From contig JAGFNK010000554.1 of the NCBI GenBank assembly GCA_025769875.1, forward strand, positions 1 through 33,977: a stretch of DNA of 33,977 bases, written 5' to 3'. Below the pieces are notes generated by a model. It did not search any database, was not told where the DNA came from, and was given only the letters and a program-made list of their open reading frames with translations. Each line of letters starts with the position of its first letter. Position 1 is the first letter of the stretch. This stretch comes from Russula earlei. Its lineage: Eukaryota > Basidiomycota > Agaricomycetes > Russulales > Russulaceae. Positions 27,132 to 33,977 of the stretch are shown here, piece after piece. Made by a program: the position numbers and the translations under genes.

Positions 27132-28000
27132 TCAGACTTCTTTTAATGTTTTTGGTGTAGGCCAGTCTTTAATTCCTTTGACTTTGACTGGGTCCATAGT
27201 TATCTGTCCTTCACCAATGACTACTCCTAGGTATTCAACTTTTCTTTTGTGGAATTGACATTTTTCTGGTTTAAGGTATAGATCATGCCGTTGTAGTTTT
27301 GATAGGACATATTCAACTTTAGATCTATGTTGCTTTTCATCATTTTGGGTGGCAATGATGATGTCATCCATGTAAGTTTTTAACCATCCTTGAGCGAGTT
27401 CTTCTTGGAAGATGTTGTCCATCATGGTTTGGAAGGTTGCTGGGGAGTTGGTTAGTCCAAAGAACATTACTGTTGGTTCGAATAGTCCATCACTGGTTTT
27501 AAAAGCAGCTTTCCATTCATCTCCTTCCTTGATCCTGATGTTATTATAGCCCCATCTAATGTCAAATTTGGTGAAGAGTTCTTTTCCGGCTAGGGTGTGT
27601 ATCAATTCAGGGATCAAGGGGAGAGGGCAGACATTGGGTATTGTCCATTTGTTTAAGTTTCGATAGTCTTGTACTGGTCTGAACTTGCCATCCTTCTTCT
27701 TAATAAGGAAGAATCCACTCGCATATGGCAAATTTGACCTTTGGATTCATTTTAATTGTAGGTTCTGTTCAAGGAATTTTCCCTGTTCTTCCTTTTCTTT
27801 AGGTGACAGGGGATATACTCTGCAGTTGATTGTGGTAGGAGCATCTGGTTTGAGGTCAATAGCGTGGTCCCATTTTCTGGGTCCAGGGAATCTTTCTGAT
27901 TCTTGTTCCATGAAGACTTGGCCATATGTATGGTATTGAAGAGGAACCAATTGTTGCCAAGTTCGTTGTGTAGTATCAGTTTGTGATTCTGCTAGTTGTT
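27132..28000 (-). pseudogene. Gyp-A reverse transcriptase
   Basis: This is the complete palm and fingers of a gypsy RT: YASGFFLIKKKDGKFRPVQD, FTKFDIRWGYNNIRIKEGDE, FFGLTNSPATFQTMMD, the catalytic YMDDII, and DLYLKPEKCQFHKRKVEYLG. From 27731 to 27135, 199 codons are open. One TGA at 27747-27749 separates it from the upstream block (KWDHAIDLKPDAPTTINCRVYPLS), which is the usual lead-in to RT. The catalytic loop is intact, unlike in Gyp-C. Confidence 0.92.
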
Positions 28001-28540
28001 GAGCAATCGTAGTCTTTTGTAATTGGGTTTGTATCCAAAGTTCATCACCTTCTTCCCAATCAGTAAGGCTTTTTATCCATTTTGGTGTTTTTCAACTTCC
28101 AGACAGGGTTATCCTTCCCATCAATGTTCCTTTTGACCAGTTTATCTTGGGGTTTGTTGATTCAAGGAAGGGGTATCCTAGGATTATTTCGTCTTGTCCA
28201 ATGTTGGCTATGAGAAATTGATGTCTGTTTTTTTGCCCTAGCAGTTTCAATTTAGGTTGACTGCTTCAGTTATTTTTCCTGAACGATTAGGAGTGTTATC
28301 GATGTTTCTAACAATTTGGGGTGTCGCCAAACTTCTTGTTTCTAATTCAAGTTTTTTGACTAGTTTTGGAGAGATGAAGCATTCGGTTGCTCCACTGTTG
28401 ATTAATGCAGTTTTCTTTTTGGCTTTTGAGGTTCCCACATATATTGTCAAATTGACCTGCATTGACTTTTTGATAGTGTTATACATGTTGGTAATACCTA
28501 GGGCCCGAGTGATCGCCATTATGCTCAGACGTCCAAAAAA
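28001..28540 (-). pseudogene. Gyp-A aspartic protease region
   Basis: The protease motif reads ALINSGATECFIS where the family has DSGA: the catalytic Asp is Asn (codon 28397-28399), by a CpG transition. Upstream is TRALGITNMYNTIKKS and VNLTIYVGT; downstream, in a shifted phase after about 28250, HQFLIANIGQDEIILGYPFL matches the conserved ILG block. TGA at 28092 breaks the next stretch. The frame is entered by a -1 shift from gag at the T-run near 28535. Confidence 0.88.
28534..28540 (-). other. Candidate -1 frameshift site at the Gyp-A gag/pol junction
   Basis: TTTTTTG is phased as T TTT TTG in the gag frame, which fits the X XXY YYZ slippery pattern, and a -1 slip leads straight into the protease frame. 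Gag ends eleven bases later. No downstream pseudoknot was established. Confidence 0.4.
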
Positions 28541-29218
28541 TCCTTTTCCTCATCTTCGACAGTCTCTCCAGTCAACATCCTAATGAATTCCTCCCTTTCT
28601 TCTTTAGAGAGGGCTTTAGCAGCCTTTGCGACTTTAGCGGTTGCACTCTCCTCAATGATTTTGACAACTGAAGACTCGGGTGTGGTGGTGGTGATCACTT
28701 CCGCTGTACAAGTGTGTGTTGTTTTGTGTTTCAGTTTTGTGGGGCAATCTCTAGCAAGGTGGCCTTGTTTGGAACAATGGAAACACCTGCCTTCAGCACA
28801 ATGCTTCTCCTTATCCACTTCAGTAATTGCCTTTCAAGCGGCGCTGGCGCTGGTGTCCATTGTGTTTGGGTCGTGAGGTGGAAGGTGAAAGTGTGGTGCA
28901 GTGACATTGTTGGTGATGTTGCCGTGTGTGCCCCAGGTTGAGAGGCAGGCCCAGGGGTGGTTTCGTTTTGTGTTTTGGTTGTGCATATTGGCATGGTCTG
29001 AAAGGACCACATGTTTGTGCATCCAAATGCAATGTTGCCTTTACACACTGGAGATCCATTGGGAAAAGATGGTGGGGTCTTCTTTGCTGATGATAGCTTC
29101 AACAAATGGCTTGGGGAGGCCACACACAAAGAGGCACATGACCATTGGGTCATTGGTGTTAAGATTCTCTTGTTCTCCGACTGCCATCTGCTTTGCTGAC
29201 TCATCTGTAATTACTCAT

Positions 29219-29312
29219 ATGTCTTGCTTACTGATTGCTTACTGATCGATGACTGATTGCTTACTGATTGCTTACTGATCGATGACTGATTGCTTACTGA
29301 TTCATGACTGAT
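29219..29312. repeat. Tandem repeats in LTR-I U3
   Basis: TGATTGCTTACTGA, TTGCTTACTGATCGATGAC and shorter variants repeat about six times. The second LTR-I copy (31720-31845) has only degenerate versions, so the array expanded or decayed after the copies split. Confidence 0.75.
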
Positions 29313-29322
29313 ACTAGGAAAG

Positions 29323-29344
29323 AATGACTCACGTGTGAGTCATT
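29323..29344. promoter_or_regulatory. Palindrome with paired TGACTCA sites
   Basis: AATGACTCAC and GTGAGTCATT are perfect inverted arms around GT, which also makes a CACGTG core. TGACTCA is the classic fungal Gcn4/AP-1-type bZIP site. The other LTR-I copy keeps both TGACTCA arms at about 31855-31876. Binding is inferred. Confidence 0.55.
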
Positions 29345-29448
29345 TCTAACATTCTTGAATTGCGCCCTATGTATTTGGATACTACTGGTTCCCAGCTACG
29401 TGCACCCCGAGTTTCGTACGAATCGGATCAGTAGTTATTGAGATATCG

Positions 29449-29494
29449 TATAAATAGTCTGTAGTACCAAGAAGTTGAGCCTTACGCTCAACTT
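29449..29494 (+). promoter_or_regulatory. TATA box and perfect 9-bp stem-loop, LTR-I copy a
   Basis: TATAAATA is followed 16 bases later by AAGTTGAGC, loop CTTAC, GCTCAACTT. In copy b (31994-32016) the stem is AAGTCGAGC/GCTTGACTT, still fully paired with one G-U. Confidence 0.65.
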
Positions 29495-30308
29495 ACACTT
29501 TTTGCCAAGATAACTATCTTGCCACGCGATCTAAACAAAACTATAGTGCAGACTCTCACTGAAAGAGGCCCCTCTCTTCTCTACATTTAATCTTCCTGAG
29601 ATAATATCAAAGGGTTCGAAGTCTAGTGCTTGAACTATATCAAGCAACTCTTTCACAAGAAGAGTCAGTACTAAGATCTGTCAGATCTTAACAATTGGTG
29701 TGAAGTGATCCTCATCTAGCGAGCAACTCAAAATTGGCGATGTATTTGTCCAAGTTGTTGTCTTTCATTTTGAGTTCTCGTAGTCAGTCTTGTGCATGTT
29801 CTCATTTGGTGTAGTCTGTGAATGTGTGTTTGAACTTCTGTTCTATGGCCTGCCAGGCAGTAAGCCCGAATGGGATTTCAGTGGGGTCGGCGACAACTTC
29901 ATCGAGCCACACATCCATGGCCTCAACCCAACCATCAACTTGCGGTCCTTCCATAAGTGATAGGATGTACGAGCATTTTTTGATGGGGTCTCTAGCAATC
30001 TTGGTATTGTGGTTCATTCTCATAAATTGTTGAAAGGCTGTGAGAAAGATGTGAGTGTGAGCGCAGTCACCATTGAAGGCTTTTGAGGGGATGCCTTTGA
30101 GTTTTCCATTGTCGGTGGGTCGCATGTCACGGTCATAGTCGCCACATGCATTGTGGTCATTGGGATCGGGGCTCGGAGGTTGCCTTCCATGTCCTCCGAG
30201 GCCTTGAAACAAGGCGGGTTGAGGAAAGGCTTGTGTCATACCTGACAACGCAAGTTGTTGAGGGACGGGTGCGTCTGGTTTGTCATCGGTAGCGCGAATT
30301 TCAGTTGT

Positions 30309-31196
30309 TGTTACACCATTTTCCTTTTACGTTTACTTCTTACCTTTTGCTATGGACTGCTTGCTCTCGTACATCCCTTTACTTACTGGTCTCGTGATCT
30401 CTTACGTCTTGTGATCCCTTCTGTGTTATCATGTGATCCATACACGTCCAGGTAACACTGGATTGCTGTTACTATCCCTTTGTTTGGTTCTCTTTCCATT
30501 TATATTCACTTCTTAGTTTCGACTGTGCAATGCTGCACACCTACTGTGCAGCACAGTTACTTGGTTCTGACTCATTCGTGGCCTCATTCCTATGACTCCT
30601 ACTTATTATGACTCCTACTATACTAGTAGCACAGTCAAAGCGCAGCTATTGCTGCGCTTCTCCTGTATATATAAGCTCAGTACTTTGTGACCAAAGCCCT
30701 AAGCTTGGTCTCTTGTAGAATCCAACCTACTCTTGTCCAACATATTTGCCTGCAACCCACTTCACTCCTAATCCTCAAACCACATCCACCTCTCCATTTC
30801 ATCAACTCTTCACACACACACACCATCTACCATCTACTCCTTGCCTTTCCCTTCCTTCCATAAGAGTCTCTCTTCACTCCCCTGAGAAGAGCTCTCCTCC
30901 CTTAAGACCTACCTTCCTCTACTCTCTCTGCGTTGTTCAAGGTCCCCGATGGACTTGAACACATACAGCTAGTGGAACCAGCCCTAGTCTATCCCATTAC
31001 AAACTTACCCTAGCTTCTCAACAGACTGAGTCATACTAGGAAGGGTCTATTGGCCATAACCTGTTTAGCATAAAACACCTCAACCACTGCAGGGATCCTT
31101 ACTCATTATACACGGGAACCAGCCCATTTCTTGAACACCTCTCTATTATTGACTTGTCTTTATGCTTGTGAACTGACACAGCTAGTTACCGTGACA
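30309..31196 (+). mobile_element. LTR-H copy 2: complete solo LTR in Gyp-A gag
   Basis: GTTGT at 30304-30308 and 31197-31201 flanks this 888-base repeat from TGTTACACCATTTTCC to GTTACCGTGACA. Removing it rejoins the gag linker (EPITTT, then EIRATDD). TATATATAAG lies at 30666-30675 and the 8-bp stem-loop with one bulge at 30689-30710. Its C/T-rich U5 gives a chance ORF near 30746. Confidence 0.94.
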
Positions 31197-31668
31197 GTTG
31201 TAGTGATAGGTTCTTGTTCCATTGGTTCTGCAGGTGCGGGAGTCGATTCTTGAGTTGACTGTGGCACTGGTTCTCCTGAGGCGACCAGTGCATCCATATC
31301 CAGTCCTTCAAGAGGGTCAAATTTCAATTCAAAGATGGGGCGTGCAACATGCATGGCCGTGAAGTAATCTTCACATCGTTCAAGCTCAAACCACACCCCG
31401 TAAAGCGTTCTGAGTCCTACTTTGGCTTGTTTGTAGGGTGCGAAGAATCCGGTCCATGGTGTAGAATCTACTCCTAGTTGGTGAAATACAGTGTTTTGCC
31501 TAAACTGTTCTGGAACAAGGGCAATGTCGATGTCTGGGTTTAGCTTGAATGGGAGTCTCAACTGTCCCAGTCCTTGAGTGGAAGGTTTCCCTAGGCCTTT
31601 ATACCTCCAGTCTCTGGCCATAGAGGTCATGTTTCAAAGGAAAAATTGGTATATTCTGGGTGGGTGCG

Positions 31669-32214
31669 TGTTAGGATTCTTGTGTCTCCTCATTCTCATC
31701 TGCTTACCTATGCTCTGGTGACTCATTTCTGTTTACTCATATGCGCTTATTCATCTGGCTTAGTGATCACTTATTGATCTGCTTACTGATTGATTGGTAA
31801 TGGCTTACTCACTACTTACTGGTTGATGACATATGCTAGGAAAGAATGACTCATGCGTGAGTCATTCATGACATTCTCAAATTGTGCTCTATGTATTTGG
31901 ATACTACTGGTTCTCAGCTATGTGCACCCCAAGTTTCATATGAATCAGATCATTAGTTGTTGAGATATCATATAAATAGTCTGTAGTACCAAGAAGTCGA
32001 GCCTTATGCTTGACTTACTCTCTCAAACAAGAAACAACTATCTTGTCAAATACTCTATACAGTCTATTGAAGAACTCTAAGTGAAAGAGGCCCCTCTCTT
32101 CTCTTACACCTATTGGTCCTGAGATAATATCAAAGGGATCGAAGTCTAGTGCTTGAACTATATCAAGCAACTCTTTCACTAAGAGTCAGCAATAAGATCA
32201 ATCCAATCTTAACA
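31669..32214 (+). mobile_element. LTR-I copy b: solo LTR in the Gyp-A leader
   Basis: GTGCG at 31664-31668 and GTGCA at 32215-32219 flank this 546-base repeat from TGTTAGGATTC to CAATCTTAACA. The target mismatch is CG to CA, the same decay type as elsewhere. TATAAATA lies near 31971 with the stem-loop at 31994-32016. Confidence 0.92.
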
Positions 32215-32287
32215 GTGCATGGGTGCACATTTGAGGTAGAGGGTTTGAGAAGAGGAAGCTTGTTCTAATGTCACCGACTGGGGGCGG

Positions 32288-32751
32288 TGTCACTGACAAA
32301 TCGGTTCATGTGTGAGACAAGTGCAGAGAGTTGAGTGAGACACTAAGTCTTTGTGAGTTTCAGGGATCTCAGAGATGATACTGCCAAGGCAGATATGTTC
32401 CACGGAGAGGGGGAATCACAAATAAGTCTTCGCGTTCAGAAGACTTATGAGTGATAGAAGTTGTTTTCAGACAAATTGCTTGATGTCTTGCAAGCCTACA
32501 AGTCCTGAAGTTTGAGATTCACAGGAGAACAAGCTTAAGGCTTGTTCTCAGCAAATGACAGGTTTATATACATAGAGAATGCTATATCAAATGGCATCCA
32601 TGAGGAAACAATGAGGCGATCATACTAGAATGTTCAAGAACCAGGTGGTATGAGTGAGGCATTGTGAGTCATAGGAACACGTGAAACTGAAACATGTCTG
32701 GGTTGGCTTGCCCGGTTGCCGGTCTGGTCCAATGTACTGGTTGCTGTGACA
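32288..32751 (-). repeat. 5' LTR of Gyp-A
   Basis: On the minus strand it runs from TGTCACAGCAACC to TCAGTGACA. The right boundary is supported by LTR-F alignment resuming at 32752. TATATAAA (32570-32563) is followed by GAGAACAAGC, loop CTTAA, GCTTGTTCTC (32549-32525), a perfect 10-bp stem. No second copy exists in the window. The leader from here to gag is about 110 bases after removing LTR-I copy b; the primer-binding site is not clear. Confidence 0.75.
32525..32570 (-). promoter_or_regulatory. TATA box and perfect 10-bp stem-loop in the Gyp-A LTR
   Basis: The strongest hairpin in the window sits 13 bases downstream of TATATAAA on the minus strand, at the expected 5' end of the Gyp-A RNA. 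Confidence 0.65.
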
Positions 32752-33061
32752 CATACACTCACCAAGCACTCCACAGTGATATCATTATAATATCATTGCT
32801 CCACAAAGTCCCTAATCATTCTGAGTCACCTATAGGTCTGACACAGTAGGTTTATTCTATTCCCCTTGAATCTGATTGGAGTGGTCCAAAAAGTCTGAGA
32901 TAATTTCTATAGTTCATACTCAGCTTTGAAACAAGTATATAAGCCCTGATGTAGCATGGCAGTCATCAGACTGTCTGTTTGTGATACTCTCTTTCCAAAG
33001 CACTCCCTCATGACTGCTTTGTCTAAAGACTCCTAAGTGATCAGCAGTGTGTGTCTTGACA
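32752..33061 (+). mobile_element. LTR-F copy iii: 3' fragment split by Gyp-A
   Basis: It aligns with 198-697 and its counterpart in 22015-22843, with some gaps, ending GTGTCTTGACA at 33061. TATATAAG at 32936 and the stem-loop 32958-32975 are kept. The U3 palindrome is decayed. Its 5' part should lie beyond the lost 3' end of Gyp-A and is not in the window. Confidence 0.85.
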
Positions 33062-33153
33062 TCTGGACAGTCTCTCATCATTCCTGTATTGACCAGCCAA
33101 TGCTCAAGTGTCTACTCCCAACTCCCCCACTCTTGTCAATACTTCCCTGTGTC
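33062..33153. other. Short unassigned stretch
   Basis: These ninety-two bases between LTR-F copy iii and the next Gyp-B LTR match nothing else that I can see here. Confidence 0.4.
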
Positions 33154-33745
33154 TGTTACAGAGTCATGGCCATTGGAGCATCAGCTCAGGGTTCAGTGGG
33201 GTCAAGTCCTGGTGACTTGGTTCAGAGGTTCAGTGGGGACCGGCTCAAAGAGGCCAGTTCAAAGGTTTAGTGTCTCAAGACTAAGTCAAGGATGACCTAA
33301 TCTGCAGACAGAGTTGATCTTCTGGTAATTTCACAGAAGAGGAGGATGAGGATTGAGCAAGAGAGGAGTAAGAGGAACACAAGGGTTCCTCCTAGTGTGT
33401 TGATGTCAAGCAAGGTATAACCCAGCACAACAAAGTTGTGATTTGAGAGAGTATAGGGCAAGAGGGTGCAACAGAAAATGGGACAAAGCTAAGCTTGGGG
33501 CAATTCCTGGCTTCTACAGATGCTTAAATACTGTATCTAGTGAGGCTGTACAGTACTATATGCAGAACAATAGATAGTAAGGGACCAATAGCAAAAGGAA
33601 CTTGAACAATAGATGAAACATGATAGGTAAAATGACAAGGGTCATCAGCATCAAGGGATGAAATGGTAATGGAGGGAATGAGGGTGATTGGGGAGAACAA
33701 TAGAAAAAGATTAGTGATGAACCAACAGGAGGGTAGATCATAACA
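33154..33745 (-). repeat. 3' LTR of a second Gyp-B copy
   Basis: TGTTATGATC to CTCTGTAACA on the minus strand matches 19513-20117 over its length, preceded on that strand by the same polypurine tract (33746-33758). TATTTAAG lies near 33523-33530. Confidence 0.9.
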
Positions 33746-33775
33746 TCATGCCCCCCTCATGCTTAGTTCTCCAAA

Positions 33776-33977
33776 CTAATTGGTCTCAGGGCCTGACTCA
33801 CAGAGGTCATCCCCATTGCCTTCTGGCCAAACACCTTGAGGGCCCATTGCCTTGGGGCAGAAACCTCTGTAAATCCAATGAGTCCTCCAATCATGCAGTC
33901 CTCCTGCCTGCTACAATGGGTGTGAGGCCTGACACAGTCCTTATTCCAGTGGTTCTTGGTGCCACAGTGTTTACAGA
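33776..33977 (-). pseudogene. Third-ORF C-terminus of the second Gyp-B copy
   Basis: From the window edge it reads a CCHC knuckle CKHCGTKNHWNKDC, then a Cys-rich stretch, then, after a one-base deletion near 33880, YRGFCP, GDDLCESGPETN and TAG at 33776. The corresponding tail in Gyp-B is YRGFCP, GDDLCKSGPDTN and a TAG at the same place. The shared residues, stop and following polypurine tract support a real protein end. The rest of the element continues past the window. Confidence 0.72.

Larger units (their letters stand above)
29157..29693 (+). mobile_element. LTR-I copy a: solo LTR in Gyp-A gag
   Basis: ATTGG at 29152-29156 and 29694-29698 flanks this 537-base repeat from TGTTAAGATTC to GATCTTAACA. 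It matches 31669-32214. U3 has tandem TTGCTTACTGA-type repeats (29219-29312) and a palindrome with paired TGACTCA sites (29323-29344). TATAAATA at 29449 is followed by a perfect 9-bp stem-loop (AAGTTGAGC/GCTCAACTT, 29472-29494). Confidence 0.95.
28525..31630 (-). pseudogene. Gyp-A Gag, interrupted by two solo LTRs
   Basis: The start is taken at MTSMARDWRYKG, the first ATG after the leader. The N-terminal 150 residues (GVWFELERCEDYFTAMHVARPIFELKFDPLEG) precede a Pro/Glu-rich linker. The retrotransposon Gag core (AFNGDCAHTHIFLTAFQQFM, GWVEAMDVWLDEV, AIEQKFKHTF) follows, and a CCHC knuckle CFHCSKQGHLARDC lies at about 28730-28775. LTR-H (30309-31196) and LTR-I (29157-29693) interrupt it, and the frame rejoins exactly after removing each with one target copy. 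TGA codons at 29802, 29784, 29712 and 28834 are at likely CGA sites. Gag ends with TGA at 28525, overlapping protease in the -1 frame. Confidence 0.9.
23933..32751 (-). mobile_element. Gyp-A: Ty3/gypsy chromovirus with 5' LTR, 3' LTR lost
   Basis: On the minus strand the order is 5' LTR (32751-32288), leader, gag, protease, RT, RNase H, integrase with chromodomain, and a third ORF. Three solo LTRs interrupt it (31669-32214, 30309-31196, 29157-29693). The 3' end is cut at 23933 inside the third ORF. At least seventeen premature stops are all TGA. Its 5' LTR lies inside LTR-F copy iii; CATAC at 32752 is the likely target copy. It is much older than Cop-D. Confidence 0.88.

Noticed and set aside
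29219..29312. CRISPR-like regular repeats
   Set aside because: Units are short, uneven and without unique spacers. They lie in an LTR of a eukaryotic element.

Overview
The window holds no recognisable host gene. It is a nested stack of transposable elements, best explained as a repeat island in a basidiomycete (probably agaricomycete) genome. The evidence is Ty3/gypsy chromoviruses with a C-terminal chromodomain, Ty1/copia elements primed by a half initiator-tRNA-Met (GGTTATGGGCCCTG), TG...CA LTRs with 5-bp target duplications, and heavy C-to-T decay at CpG sites. The species is not identifiable from this sequence.

Left half (1-19512). A gypsy element on the minus strand (Gyp-C, no LTR visible) forms the backbone from 19512 down to 1328. 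It has been hit at least five times. Its 3' end is cut by a copia element (Cop-E, 699-1327), which itself carries an LTR (LTR-F, 1-697). A 6.2-kb element with 12-bp terminal inverted repeats (2046-8237) splits RNase H. It contains a decayed copia 5' end (Cop-G, 2603 to about 4400) and a foldback-like element with 0.41-kb inverted repeats around a low-complexity core (4455-7135). A near-complete copia (Cop-D, 9599-15439, target duplication TGATC) splits the protease region. A solo LTR (16836-17798, target duplication GGAAT) splits gag. Removing the insertions restores the Gyp-C reading frame at each of the four internal junctions, so the nesting order is well supported.

Right half (19513-33977). 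A second gypsy element (Gyp-B, minus strand, 3' LTR 19513-20117) is inserted in the Gyp-C gag. It keeps a third ORF, a chromodomain and the integrase tail, interrupted by a solo LTR-F (22015-22843). A truncated LTR of another family (LTR-H, 23269-23932) joins Gyp-B to a third gypsy element (Gyp-A, minus strand, 23933-32751). Gyp-A has gag, protease, RT, RNase H, integrase, chromodomain and a third ORF. Its gag and leader carry three solo LTRs (LTR-I, LTR-H, LTR-I). Gyp-A's 5' LTR sits inside a further LTR-F copy (32752-33061). The window ends in a second copy of the Gyp-B 3' end (33154-33977).

Three observations deserve most attention. First, LTRs of nearly every family here place a stem-loop a short way downstream of a TATA box (Cop-E lacks the TATA box), and one stem shows compensatory change between copies. 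Second, Gyp-A and Gyp-B carry a third ORF after the chromodomain that ends in CCHC zinc knuckles, an unusual position for a gag-like protein. Third, almost all damage is CpG transition: premature stops are UGA at expected CGA codons, five catalytic or active-site-motif residues are lost by CpG changes, and the substitutions between the Cop-D LTRs all fit the same process.
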